A stretch of 64,000 nt of DNA from Candidatus Ruthenibacterium merdavium (GTDB lineage: Bacteria; Bacillota; Clostridia; Oscillospirales; Ruminococcaceae): contig DWWA01000020.1 of NCBI GenBank assembly GCA_019119935.1, forward strand, positions 114,999 through 178,998, read 5' to 3'. Positions within the stretch are counted from its first letter, which is position 1; every line of letters starts with the position of its first letter. Shown here one piece after another: positions 1-8,350 of this stretch. The position numbers were made by a program, and so were the translations under genes. The notes below the pieces were generated by a model. The model saw only the letters and a program-made list of their open reading frames with translations. It was not told where the DNA came from and did not search any database.

Positions 1-530
1 AGCCGCTGTGTCACGGCACTGTTGTCTTTTGCAGTGTCCAAAAGCAATACTTGATTCGGGATGCCATCCTCTATGATTTCCTGTGCCAAGGCACTTCCCA
101 AAGCGGCTTGGTCCGGCGCAATACAAGCCGCCGCACCCGGGGCACACGACTCCATGCTGATGATGGGTAAGTCTGATTGCTCTTTTGACAGTGTTTCAAC
201 ACATGCATCCGACACGGGAATGACAATCAAAGCCTGTGCACCGCGCACGGCTTCTCTTCGCATGATTTCTATTTGCTCTTCTGCGTCGTTGGGACGTGTT
301 AAGTACAAAAAGCGAAGTTCCGCCCCCGCTTCCTGCGCCGCTTGCTCCATTCCCATCTTTGTATTTTCCCAATGGACGGCATCCACTTCACGAAAAATGA
401 CGGAGATTTCCACTACTTCGCCGGAAGAAGTGAATAACCCGCTGGATGGGAGCATCAAGGAAATCAGAACAGCCGCACCCAAGACGCCGAGGATCAAAAG
501 CTGCACTAACGTTGCTCTGCGCTGTTTCAC
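1..530 (-). CDS. Membrane-anchored periplasmic sugar-binding-like protein (C-terminus outside window)
   Basis: Only the N-terminal 176 codons are in the window. The start is GTG at 530, overlapping the kinase stop in GTGA, with GGAGG seven bases upstream. Residues about 8-28 form one hydrophobic segment (LVQLLILGVLGAAVLISLML) with no lipobox cysteine, so it reads as a signal anchor. After it comes a type I periplasmic-binding fold of the RbsB/MglB kind: ISVIFREVD, then a helix, a LYLTRPND strand, then EEQIEIMRREAVRGAQALIVIPVSD. It is translationally coupled to the two-component genes upstream. The inferred role is sugar binding outside the membrane for the kinase, as known for XylFII with LytS. 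The family fold is fairly sure; the sensor role and ligand are inference. Confidence 0.75.
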   Translation of the reverse strand, partial: MKQRRATLVQLLILGVLGAAVLISLMLPSSGLFTSSGEVVEISVIFREVDAVHWENTKMGMEQAAQEAGAELRFLYLTRPNDAEEQIEIMRREAVRGAQALIVIPVSDACVETLSKEQSDLPIISMESCAPGAAACIAPDQAALGSALAQEIIEDGIPNQVLLLDTAKDNSAVTQR

Positions 531-2353
531 AAGACGTCCTCCCTTCCGTACTGCTGCGCCTGCTGGCGGTCAAGCGCCGGCATACGAAGCTCCACCATGG
601 TTCCCTCATCCGGTTCGCTGTGCACGGTAAGCCCGTAAGACTCGCCGAAATACAGCCTCAAACGGCGGTGCACATTGCGCAAACCGATGCCGGAGCCCTT
701 TGAGTGCGAGGCGGGGCGCTCTTCTTCTAATAAAGTTTGTGCCACAGCAGGCGGAATTCCCGCACCGTTGTCACTGATGCGGATTACCAAATCCTCTTTG
801 TCGCGCAGTGCCTCTACTCGAATTTCTCCGTCTTCATCGAGCCCGGAAATTCCATGATAAATCGCATTTTCTAAAATCGGCTGGATGCTCAGCTTCAGCG
901 CATACAGGCCCTCGGTGTCCGGATGAATCTGCATGGAAAACTCAAATTTGTTTTTGTAACGAATCTTTTGAATGTTCATGTAATGGCGCGCATGTTCGAG
1001 CTCATCGGCAAGCGGAATCATACTGCGTCCTTTGCTTAAAGAAATACGGAAAAACCGGGCAAGCGACGTCACCATTTCAATCGACTCCTGATAACGCCCC
1101 GCCTCTGTCATCCAGACAATCGAATCCAGCGTGTTGTATAGAAAGTGGGGGTTGATCTGCGATTGCAGCACATCCAGCTCTTTACGGCGTTTTTGACGCT
1201 CCTGCTGTAAAATGTCCTCGGTTAAGTGGCGCATGGTGGAAACCATCGAAAAAATAGAACGGCTGAGCTGCTGTACCTCGTAGCATCCGCCCTCGACAAG
1301 CTCCATGCGTTCCTTTCCTTTTTTAACTTCTTCAATCTCGTGCTCCAGTCGGCGAATGGGGTCGGAAATATAAGCGGAAATCCGGAAGTTTAAAAACGCC
1401 ATTAAAAACACGGAAAACAGCAGCATCGAAACGCCGAAGAGCACAAGCTGCCCTGAATCTTGCCACAGTCCGGCCACAGGAACAACGGCTACCAGTTTCC
1501 AGCCGGTATACCCAACTGTCTTTACCGTCACGTGGCGGCGCTGTCCTTCAAACAGCTCGGTGTGCGTTCCATCGCTGTACGATGCCGCCTGCAAATAATT
1601 TTCCGTTTGCAGGCCGGAGTAAATCATTTGCTGGCGGGGGTGATAAATAATTTCTCCGTTGTGATCCACCAAATAAAGATAACCGCCGTTCGGCAGCTGA
1701 ACTGAGCTGCACACTTGCTCAATGCCGGAAAAGCTCATGTCCACTAAAAGCACACCGCTTTTAATACGGCCATCACTTGTCAGCTGAACATGACGGCTCA
1801 GCGACACTACCCAGCGATAGGGGTCGTCCGGATCTTGAAACAGGCGCTGAATATGCGGCGCTGAAAACTCTAAATTTTCGACATGAGTCATCGCTTGGGT
1901 AAACCAAAGGCTTTCCTGCGGAGCCGCATTTTCTTTCAGCTGAGAAAAAGGCACAGAGGCCAGCAAACTTCCGTCCTGTGCAAAAAGAGCCATGGAAACA
2001 AGTACATCGCGGTTTTCTTCGTACAGCAGTGCCGCAGACGACAAAATCTCATCCCCGGGCTGCTGTGCAAAATCCACATTTTTAATGACGCGGTAATACA
2101 ATGCATCAGAAATCCGCATCACGCGCCGCAAATAGCTGTCTAAATTGAAATTCACTTGGGAAAGCACCCTTTGGGTGCTGTCGGCAGACATCGCCGCCAG
2201 CGTGTCGGAAAAGCGAAAAAAGAGCGTTGCCCCCATAAAAATCATGCCCAGCGCCGTCACGATGGTAAAAAACAAAGAAATGACACGCTGAATACTCATT
2301 TTGCGATATTTTTCCGCAATCCGCTTTGCAATATAACGCATCGGCCCGGTCAT
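527..2353 (-). CDS. YesM-type sensor histidine kinase
   Basis: A 608-residue membrane kinase. Basic N-terminus, TM1 about residues 23-46, an extracellular sensor of about 250 residues of the dCache kind (FAQDGSLLASV, YLVDHNGEIIYHP), TM2 about 302-324, a HAMP segment, then the His_kinase domain with phospho-acceptor His403 in QSQINPHFLYNTLDS. The ATPase domain has the N box (LSIQPILENAIYHG) and G boxes (ISDNGAGIP, SKGSGIGLRNVHRRL). It should autophosphorylate and pass phosphate to the AraC-type regulator encoded immediately upstream. A GGGGG-type ribosome site precedes the ATG at 2353. The gene lies between the regulator and the sugar-binding-like gene, so the three look like one signalling operon, probably controlling the adjacent mgl genes (inferred). 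Confidence 0.92.
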   Translation of the reverse strand: MTGPMRYIAKRIAEKYRKMSIQRVISLFFTIVTALGMIFMGATLFFRFSDTLAAMSADSTQRVLSQVNFNLDSYLRRVMRISDALYYRVIKNVDFAQQPGDEILSSAALLYEENRDVLVSMALFAQDGSLLASVPFSQLKENAAPQESLWFTQAMTHVENLEFSAPHIQRLFQDPDDPYRWVVSLSRHVQLTSDGRIKSGVLLVDMSFSGIEQVCSSVQLPNGGYLYLVDHNGEIIYHPRQQMIYSGLQTENYLQAASYSDGTHTELFEGQRRHVTVKTVGYTGWKLVAVVPVAGLWQDSGQLVLFGVSMLLFSVFLMAFLNFRISAYISDPIRRLEHEIEEVKKGKERMELVEGGCYEVQQLSRSIFSMVSTMRHLTEDILQQERQKRRKELDVLQSQINPHFLYNTLDSIVWMTEAGRYQESIEMVTSLARFFRISLSKGRSMIPLADELEHARHYMNIQKIRYKNKFEFSMQIHPDTEGLYALKLSIQPILENAIYHGISGLDEDGEIRVEALRDKEDLVIRISDNGAGIPPAVAQTLLEEERPASHSKGSGIGLRNVHRRLRLYFGESYGLTVHSEPDEGTMVELRMPALDRQQAQQYGREDVL

Positions 2354-2383
2354 GCGCTCTTTCCCCCTTCTCTGCGTTTTTTC

Positions 2384-3979
2384 TTACCCGCGCTCGCTTG
2401 CGCGGAATTTGGAGGGCGTTACTCCAAAGTGCCTTTTGAATACATAGCTGAAATAATTTGCATCAGGGTAGCCCGTTTGTTCCGCAACAGCGTACGTTTT
2501 TTCATCGGTTGTCCGCAGAAGCTCCGCTGCCTTTTCCATTCGAACTTGCGTTAAATAGTTAATAAAGCTCAATCCCGTTTCTTTCTTAAACAGCGTAGAA
2601 AAATAAGCAGGCGACAAATGCAGAACCTCACAAAGCCGCTCAACGCTCAGCTCTCCGTCATGATAATGCTCTGCAATGTATTCTTTCGCTAAGTGTACGC
2701 TTCTTCCGGCTGTATCATTGCGGCGGCGCCCCAAAATTTCTCGAATTCGCAAAAAACGCTCTGTCAGCCAGCCGCTCATGTCTTCTAAAGAACGGAAATG
2801 GTCGGCTGAAAGCATCGTCGCGGCCTCTTCTTCAAACAATTCTCCGGAGTCTTCTGCGCCGGAGCGGACAGCGCGCATCAAGCTGAGCAGACTCTCTAAA
2901 AAGAACAGCTGGCACTGCACAATCGAAATATGGCTGCTGCGCATCTGTTCCACAATCTGTTCAATGACTTCCCGCACATGCGCCTCACTGCCGAGCTTCA
3001 CTGCCGCAATAATATTTTGCTGCTGTACTTCCCCAAAGAGTGCCGCGGCATCTCCGCGCGGCTCTACGTCACGAATGTAAAGCACTCGGCTGTCGGCAAT
3101 AACTTTATATTCCAGCGCCGTCTGTGCCTGGGCAGCCGATACACAAAACATTGCGGCGTTGTGACAGAGCGTTCCAACGCCAATGTGAACACGCAGCCCG
3201 AGCAATGTTTCCGCCAGCAGGCAAAGACGTTCCAATTCCTCCAAAAACGCATAGAACCGTTCTTCACCGCCAATTTCCGCCATTAAGGCGACACCTCCGT
3301 CAAACAGTGCGCCTCTCACCGCCGCATCCGGCAATGAAAATTGCGCGGTGAGAAAATCCATTGCCGACAACAGCACCGCATCCTCTGCAATGCGCAGACC
3401 CTCACCCTTTACCGACGCAATGGCAACCGCCCACACGCCGGACGGAAAGGACAGCCCGTACTCAGCGGCTCGCTCTTCGATTTGCTCCGCCGGTATCTTC
3501 CCGCTAAGCAGACGGCTGTAAAAAAATTCACGCAAAAGCGGCAAGCTTTGCTCGTAGCGGTCTTGCCAAACCTGAATATTTTGGCGTTCCTCGCGCTGTT
3601 TGTCCAGCTGATCGCGGATTCGTTCCAGCACCGAGCAAAGTTCCTGCGCGCTGATCGGCTTTAAAATGTATTCAAACGCGTGGATTCCAACCGCTTGACG
3701 CGCATATTCAAAATCGTCAAAACCGGAAAAGAATACAAGCTTTGCGGCCGGCAGCGTAAGATGAAGCCTCCGGCCAAGCTCTAAGCCATCCATATACGGC
3801 ATTTTGATGTCGGTGAGCACAACATCCGGACAGGTTTGCTCGGCAATTTCGAGCGCTTCCATACCGTTTGCGGCCTCTCCGGCCAGCTCAAACCCCAACT
3901 CTTCCCACGCCATTTTCCGGCAGATTCCCTGCCGGATTTCCTCTTCGTCATCGACCAGCAAAACACGGTAGCGCCCCAT
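2384..3979 (-). CDS. YesN-type response regulator with AraC DNA-binding domain
   Basis: A 531-residue cytoplasmic regulator. The N-terminal receiver carries the acidic pair in LLVDDEEEIR and the phospho-acceptor Asp57 in VVLTDIKMPYMDG, followed by the conserved FFSGFDDFEYA and YILKPIS segments. A long middle region (about 125-420) is typical of YesN proteins. The C-terminus is a two-helix-turn-helix AraC domain (LCEVLHLSPAYFSTLFKKE, then VAEQTGYPDANYFSYVFKR). It is the first gene of the operon, preceded by GGAAGGGA and by a promoter at 4051-4079. Its probable targets are direct or inverted repeats in the mglB promoter, which is inference. Family assignment is firm. Confidence 0.93.
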   Translation of the reverse strand: MGRYRVLLVDDEEEIRQGICRKMAWEELGFELAGEAANGMEALEIAEQTCPDVVLTDIKMPYMDGLELGRRLHLTLPAAKLVFFSGFDDFEYARQAVGIHAFEYILKPISAQELCSVLERIRDQLDKQREERQNIQVWQDRYEQSLPLLREFFYSRLLSGKIPAEQIEERAAEYGLSFPSGVWAVAIASVKGEGLRIAEDAVLLSAMDFLTAQFSLPDAAVRGALFDGGVALMAEIGGEERFYAFLEELERLCLLAETLLGLRVHIGVGTLCHNAAMFCVSAAQAQTALEYKVIADSRVLYIRDVEPRGDAAALFGEVQQQNIIAAVKLGSEAHVREVIEQIVEQMRSSHISIVQCQLFFLESLLSLMRAVRSGAEDSGELFEEEAATMLSADHFRSLEDMSGWLTERFLRIREILGRRRNDTAGRSVHLAKEYIAEHYHDGELSVERLCEVLHLSPAYFSTLFKKETGLSFINYLTQVRMEKAAELLRTTDEKTYAVAEQTGYPDANYFSYVFKRHFGVTPSKFRASERG

Positions 3980-4050
3980 GGTATTCCCTTCCTTCTCTGT
4001 TGACTTTCTTGTATCTCACACACGTTGATTGCTTCATCTGTTTCTTTTTC

Positions 4051-4079
4051 AGTATAACATTGAACCGCTTCATTCACAA
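4051..4079 (-). promoter_or_regulatory. Sigma-A promoter of the two-component operon
   Basis: On the minus strand TTGTGA and TATACT are separated by exactly 17 bases, with initiation expected near 4044, about 65 bases before the regulator start. It lies downstream of the mgl operon terminator, so the regulatory genes can be expressed separately from the transporter. Confidence 0.7.
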
Positions 4080-4092
4080 CCCGCCGAAACAG

Positions 4093-4121
4093 AAAAAAGA
4101 GCTGCCAAAGCAGCTCTTTTT
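4093..4121 (-). terminator. Intrinsic terminator of the mgl operon
   Basis: A perfect stem, AAAAAGAGCTGC paired with GCAGCTCTTTTT around a four-base loop, follows the mglC stop by about 25 bases. On the minus strand it ends in a U run. The flanking A and T tracts would also let it work on the other strand. Confidence 0.85.
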
Positions 4122-4146
4122 CCACCGCTGAAAACAAGCGATTTTT

Positions 4147-5211
4147 TTATTTTTTCACGAGATATTTACGCATATCCAGTGCACATGCAAACAGGATAAT
4201 GCCGCCCTTAATCGCGTACTGCAGGTTCTGATCCATGCCAACCAGCGGAAGGGCAACGAAAATCAAGCGGAGCATGATAACGCCGATGATAATGCCGCTG
4301 ATTTTACCGATACCGCCGACGAACGAAACGCCGCCGATAACGCACGCCGCAATGGCATCAAGCTCATAGTTCACGCCGGTGTTGGCGGTGTTGGAAGCGA
4401 TACGAGCCGACTCGATGAAACCTGCCCAGCCGTACATAGCGCCCGCCAGTGCAAACACCGCAATGGTAGTTGCAAACACGTTCACGCCGGAAACGCGGGC
4501 TGCCTCTTCATTGGAGCCAAGTGCAAACATGTTTTTGCCGAAGGTGGTTTTGTTCCAAATGAACCACATCAGCGCTGTCAAAATCACGGCATAAATGACG
4601 TAGTTCGGAATTTGAATGGTACCGCCTGCAAAGCTGAGGAGCGGCGGGTTGCCCACAACAAAGTTGCGGTACTCGTCGGTCAAGCTCGAAATTGCCATGC
4701 CGTTGTTATTGCCGGCCTGCACATAGAACAGCAGTGCGGTATACAAAATGAGCTGTGTGGCCAGCGTAACAATGAACGGATGCAGCTTAAACTTTGCAAC
4801 AAAGAAGCCGTTAAACGCACCGATCAGCGCGCCAAGGGCAACCACAATCAAAATGACAAGAGGAATGGGCAGTGCGCCGATTCCCGTCCACATTTTTGTG
4901 GGAGCATCGGGGCTTTGCAGCAGAGAAGCCGCAACGCAAGCCGTGATGCCAACGGCGCGTCCTGCGCTCAGGTCAGTACCGGTTAATACGATACAGCCCG
5001 CAATGCCGAGAGCCACGGGTAAGTAAGCCGCTGTTAATGACAGCAGGTTGACAAGGGACGACGGCGATAAAAAGCTGGGTTTCGTCACCGCCACATAGGC
5101 CGCCACCAAAAGCATGATGATAATCAGGGCGTTGTTCAGTACGGTGTTGCCAATCTGTTTTGCACTGATATTCTTAATGCTGCCGGCCGGTGCTTTTGTT
5201 TCGTTACTCAT
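4147..5211 (-). CDS. mglC: Galactose/methyl-galactoside ABC transporter permease MglC
   Basis: 354 residues with a cytoplasmic N-terminus and about eight to ten hydrophobic segments of the BPD_transp_2 family (RbsC/XylH/MglC). Recognisable features are GTDLSAGRAVGITA in the sugar-permease signature region, the repeated glycine-rich helix VIGGVSFVGGIGKISG and the C-terminal MRKYLVKK. It forms the membrane channel that imports the monosaccharide delivered by MglB, powered by MglA. A strong GGGGAGG site sits before the ATG, 15 bases after mglA, so it is translated from the same message. It is the last gene of mglBAC and is followed by a clear terminator. Exact sugar specificity is inferred from the MglB neighbour. 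Confidence 0.92.
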   Translation of the reverse strand: MSNETKAPAGSIKNISAKQIGNTVLNNALIIIMLLVAAYVAVTKPSFLSPSSLVNLLSLTAAYLPVALGIAGCIVLTGTDLSAGRAVGITACVAASLLQSPDAPTKMWTGIGALPIPLVILIVVALGALIGAFNGFFVAKFKLHPFIVTLATQLILYTALLFYVQAGNNNGMAISSLTDEYRNFVVGNPPLLSFAGGTIQIPNYVIYAVILTALMWFIWNKTTFGKNMFALGSNEEAARVSGVNVFATTIAVFALAGAMYGWAGFIESARIASNTANTGVNYELDAIAACVIGGVSFVGGIGKISGIIIGVIMLRLIFVALPLVGMDQNLQYAIKGGIILFACALDMRKYLVKK

Positions 5212-5226
5212 AGTTTTTCCTCCCCA

Positions 5227-6726
5227 TTACACATATTTTGCAGCCAGGGTCAGAATTTCCTCCTGCGTGGTGGTTCTTGCATCCACCTCGCCGGCTACCT
5301 GACCGCCCGACATCACTAAAATTCGATCGCATACACCCAGCAATTCGGGCATTTCCGAGGATACCATGATGACACCCTTGCCCTCGTTTGCCAGGTTGAT
5401 AATCAGCTGATAAATCTCATATTTTGCACCGACGTCGATGCCTCGGGTCGGCTCATCCAACAGGAGAATCTCCGGTTTTGTCAAAAGCCAGCGGCCGATG
5501 ATAACCTTTTGCTGGTTTCCGCCTGACAGCGAGCGAATCTGCGTATGCTGGCTCGGCGTTTTAATATGCATGGCTTGAATCGACCAATCCGTATCTTTAC
5601 GCATCTTCTTGTCATCCAGCATGATGCCGCCGACGAGATAATCCTTCAAGCTCGAAATAACCGTGTTTTCCTTGATATCGCGAATGCCGAAAATACCGGT
5701 TGCACGGCGCTCTTCCGTAAGCAGTGCAAAGCCGTTTTTAATCGACTCGCGCGGGGTGCGGTTGTGAATTTCTTTTCCGTGCAGGCGGATGCTTCCGCCT
5801 TCGCGCGTCATCGAACCGAACAGATTTTCCAAAAGCTCCGTGCGGCCCGAACCATCCAAGCCCGCCACACCGAGAATCTCGCCTTTTTTCAGCTGGAAGG
5901 TACCGTCTTTTAAGCGCGTGTACTTGCCGCCGATGTGCTGAACATCCAAAATTACCTCGCCCGGTTCGTTCGTTTTGGGCGGGAAACGGTTTGTCAGTTC
6001 ACGGCCTACCATGTAACGGATGATTTCGTCCATGGTCAGTTCAGCGGCCGGCTTCGTTGCCACCCACTTTCCGTCGCGCATGATGGTAACGTCGTCGCTG
6101 ATGCGCAGAATTTCCTCCATCTTATGGCTGATGTAAATGATGCCGCATCCTTTTTTCTTGAGCATATCAATAATGCGGAAAAGATGCTCTACCTCGGTTT
6201 CTGTCAGCGAAGAAGTCGGCTCGTCAAATACAATAATTTTAGAATCGTAGCTCACCGCTTTGGCAATCTCCACCATCTGACGCTGCGATACCGGCAGCGT
6301 GGACATAATCGCCTTAGGATTCACCGTCACTTGCAGTGTATCAAAAATTTCTTTCGTCTTTTTCGCCATGCTGGACTCATCTACCATCAATCCGGCAATT
6401 TTGGGGTAGCGGCCAAGCCACAAGTTATCCTGTACGCTGCGCGTAAGTGCTTGGTTCAACTCTTGGTGCACCATGGCTACGCCGTTTTCCAGCGCTTCCT
6501 TAGAGCTTTTGAAGCGCACTTCTTTTCCGTCAAGACGAACGGTGCCGCTGTCGCGGTTATAAATGCCGAATAAGCACTTCATCAAAGTGGACTTTCCCGC
6601 GCCGTTTTCCCCCATCAACGCATGAACCGTCCCGGCCCGCACGGTTAAATCGACGCCGTCCAGCGCTTTTACGCCCGGAAACTCTTTTGTAATGCCGCGC
6701 ATTTCAAGCAAAGCCGATTGCTCCAT
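5227..6726 (-). CDS. mglA: Galactose/methyl-galactoside ABC transporter ATP-binding protein MglA
   Basis: 499 residues made of two fused ABC ATPase domains, the usual size for sugar importers of the RbsA/MglA type. The first half has a canonical Walker A (GENGAGKST), a Q-loop and Walker B ([11 protein letters not shown]). The second half has a degenerate Walker A (GLDGSGRTE), the signature LSGGNQQK and Walker B ([12 protein letters not shown]). The asymmetry between the two sites is normal for this family. It drives uptake through MglC. It lies 242 bases after mglB across a GC-rich stem-loop, which probably lowers its expression relative to the binding protein. Confidence 0.94.
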   Translation of the reverse strand: MEQSALLEMRGITKEFPGVKALDGVDLTVRAGTVHALMGENGAGKSTLMKCLFGIYNRDSGTVRLDGKEVRFKSSKEALENGVAMVHQELNQALTRSVQDNLWLGRYPKIAGLMVDESSMAKKTKEIFDTLQVTVNPKAIMSTLPVSQRQMVEIAKAVSYDSKIIVFDEPTSSLTETEVEHLFRIIDMLKKKGCGIIYISHKMEEILRISDDVTIMRDGKWVATKPAAELTMDEIIRYMVGRELTNRFPPKTNEPGEVILDVQHIGGKYTRLKDGTFQLKKGEILGVAGLDGSGRTELLENLFGSMTREGGSIRLHGKEIHNRTPRESIKNGFALLTEERRATGIFGIRDIKENTVISSLKDYLVGGIMLDDKKMRKDTDWSIQAMHIKTPSQHTQIRSLSGGNQQKVIIGRWLLTKPEILLLDEPTRGIDVGAKYEIYQLIINLANEGKGVIMVSSEMPELLGVCDRILVMSGGQVAGEVDARTTTQEEILTLAAKYV

Positions 6727-6919
6727 ATTCTTCCTCCTCTCGCAATTTGTGGATCGTGTTGCAGAAAATGGGCAAGGCCCTGTGCCGCCTAAACGCGCAC
6801 GATCTCAAAACACTCGCACCCTGCACTCAGACAAGGCTTTCGACGGCTTGTTTGCATCTGCCGTGAGCCCGCTTTGCAAGTCACAGCTAAAACATCAATG
6901 TGTAAAAGTCTTTAAAGAA

Positions 6920-6944
6920 GGCGGGGTCGCCCGGCAACCCCGCC
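6920..6944 (-). promoter_or_regulatory. Intercistronic stem-loop between mglB and mglA
   Basis: An eight-base GC-rich stem (GGCGGGGT/ACCCCGCC) with a nine-base loop lies 24 bases after the mglB stop. On the minus strand only a weak pyrimidine run (TTCTTTA) follows. It fits partial termination or 3'-end protection that keeps the binding protein message in excess over mglAC. The remainder of the 242-base spacer shows no gene. Confidence 0.6.
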
Positions 6945-6968
6945 CGCCATCAAATTCGTTTGAAAAGT

Positions 6969-8126
6969 TTAGTCTTGGCTGGTAGCGTCATACATCGCAT
7001 AGGGAACACGAATCTTCGCTACGTCAGAGTCAACCACAAACTGATCGGTGTTGGCCATCAGTTCTGCGCCATCCTGCACGTTCTTCACGAGCGTGTTGAT
7101 CGTGCTTGCCATGCCGACAGCATCCTGCTTGATGGAACCGGCCATGTTGCCTTCCTTGATCAGCTTCTTCGCGGAATCGGTTGCGTCAACGCCGAATACC
7201 GGAATAATGGTGCTGCCTTCGCCTTTGTTGTAACCAACGTTCTGCAATGCGGAGATTGCACCTTCGGCCATACCGTCGTTGTTGCAGATAATCAGCTCAA
7301 CCATGTTGTTGTTGTCTTTGTTGTAAGAGCCAAGCAGAGTGACCATGTAGTCGTTGGCTGCCTGTGCCGACCATTTGCCCTGAGCGTCTACCAGGTACTT
7401 AGTAGATGCGTTGGCGTCATAGTAAGCGAGTTCCGGCTTGCCGCCTTCGGTCAAAATCTTGTTGGCATCTTCCACCGCATACTGGGTGCGAGCCTCGGCC
7501 TCAGCGTTGCCTTCCTGGCCTTTAAACATGACATAGGAGATGGTTCCGTCGCCGTTCAAGTCAACGGTGTCATAGTTTTCCATCAAGTAATTGCCGATCA
7601 TTTCGCCCTGCATGTGGCCGGCGTCGGGAGCGTTCGTTCCGACGAAAGCACATTTGTCATAGCTGTTGATTACTTCGTTATCGGCAACCTCACGGTTGAA
7701 GAAGATAACGGGGATGTCAGCTGCGCGGGCCGCTTCCACAATGTCCTTTGCGGGGTCGGAAGTGGAAGTTTCCACGATGTTGACAATCAGCAGGTCAGAG
7801 TTATCGGCGATCGCCGTTTTCACTTGGTCGGTCTGTGTCGGCTGAGAACCGGCAGCGTCCCAGTTTTTCGGCTCGATGCCCATTGCCTTCAGCTGCTCAT
7901 CCATTGCAGTGCGCACAGTGGAAATGTATACATCGGAAAAGTCATAATAGAAAACGTCAACCTTCAACGAATCGCCTGTGGTTGTGCCTGCGGTGCTGGC
8001 AGCAGCAGAGCTGCCTGTGCTGGCGGCCGTGGAGCCTGCTGCACTGGAAGCAGGTGCTCCACCACACCCTGCTAAAAGCGCCATCGACATGGACGCGGCC
8101 ATTGCAAGAGCAATAAACTTTTTCAT
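6969..8126 (-). CDS. mglB: Galactose/glucose-binding lipoprotein MglB
   Basis: A lipoprotein of 385 residues with a lipobox (LALLAG-C type, ALLAGC) after a basic hydrophobic signal peptide, then an Ala/Ser/Thr-rich linker. The mature part is a type I periplasmic-binding fold (VDVFYYDFSDVYISTV, IVNIVETS, VIFFNREV, ICNNDGMAEGA, VFGVDATDSAKK), as in glucose/galactose binding proteins. I moved the start to the second ATG at 8126 because AGGAGG lies only one base before the first ATG (8132) but seven before the second. It captures the sugar outside the membrane for MglCA. It is first in the operon, behind an AT-rich promoter region with repeats. Confidence 0.93.
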   Translation of the reverse strand: MKKFIALAMAASMSMALLAGCGGAPASSAAGSTAASTGSSAAASTAGTTTGDSLKVDVFYYDFSDVYISTVRTAMDEQLKAMGIEPKNWDAAGSQPTQTDQVKTAIADNSDLLIVNIVETSTSDPAKDIVEAARAADIPVIFFNREVADNEVINSYDKCAFVGTNAPDAGHMQGEMIGNYLMENYDTVDLNGDGTISYVMFKGQEGNAEAEARTQYAVEDANKILTEGGKPELAYYDANASTKYLVDAQGKWSAQAANDYMVTLLGSYNKDNNNMVELIICNNDGMAEGAISALQNVGYNKGEGSTIIPVFGVDATDSAKKLIKEGNMAGSIKQDAVGMASTINTLVKNVQDGAELMANTDQFVVDSDVAKIRVPYAMYDATSQD

Positions 8127-8186
8127 CTTCATTCCTCCTAAAAATGTGATGTTCAGGGGTTCCTTCCGCCCCTTTGCTGTAACACC

Positions 8187-8254
8187 ATTATAACTAATTT
8201 TTTCTTTGATTACGATAGAAAATTATTCGATTTTCTATAAAAAATCTTCGATTT
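8187..8254 (-). promoter_or_regulatory. mglB promoter region with inverted and direct repeats
   Basis: On the minus strand a perfect -10 (TATAAT) is at 8187-8192, with no good -35 at 17 bases, as expected for an activated promoter. Just upstream is a perfect inverted repeat ATAGAAAAT-N6-ATTTTCTAT (8215-8238). The octamer TTCGATTT occurs there and again about 20 bases further upstream. AraC-type regulators bind such repeated half-sites, so the YesN regulator is a candidate binder (inference). The surrounding 8127-8350 holds no gene. Confidence 0.6.
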
Positions 8255-8350
8255 AGTGATAATTTTTATATAATACTTCTCAATTGATAAAAAAGTCCTG
8301 TTCTCCAATGAAAACTGCCGGCGCATTGTGATCTCTTTGGGAGTCCTGTG

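Noticed and set aside
6960-8075. 371-residue plus-strand ORF opposite mglB
   Set aside because: It is the antisense frame of a gene with clear signal peptide and binding-protein motifs, and has no ribosome site.
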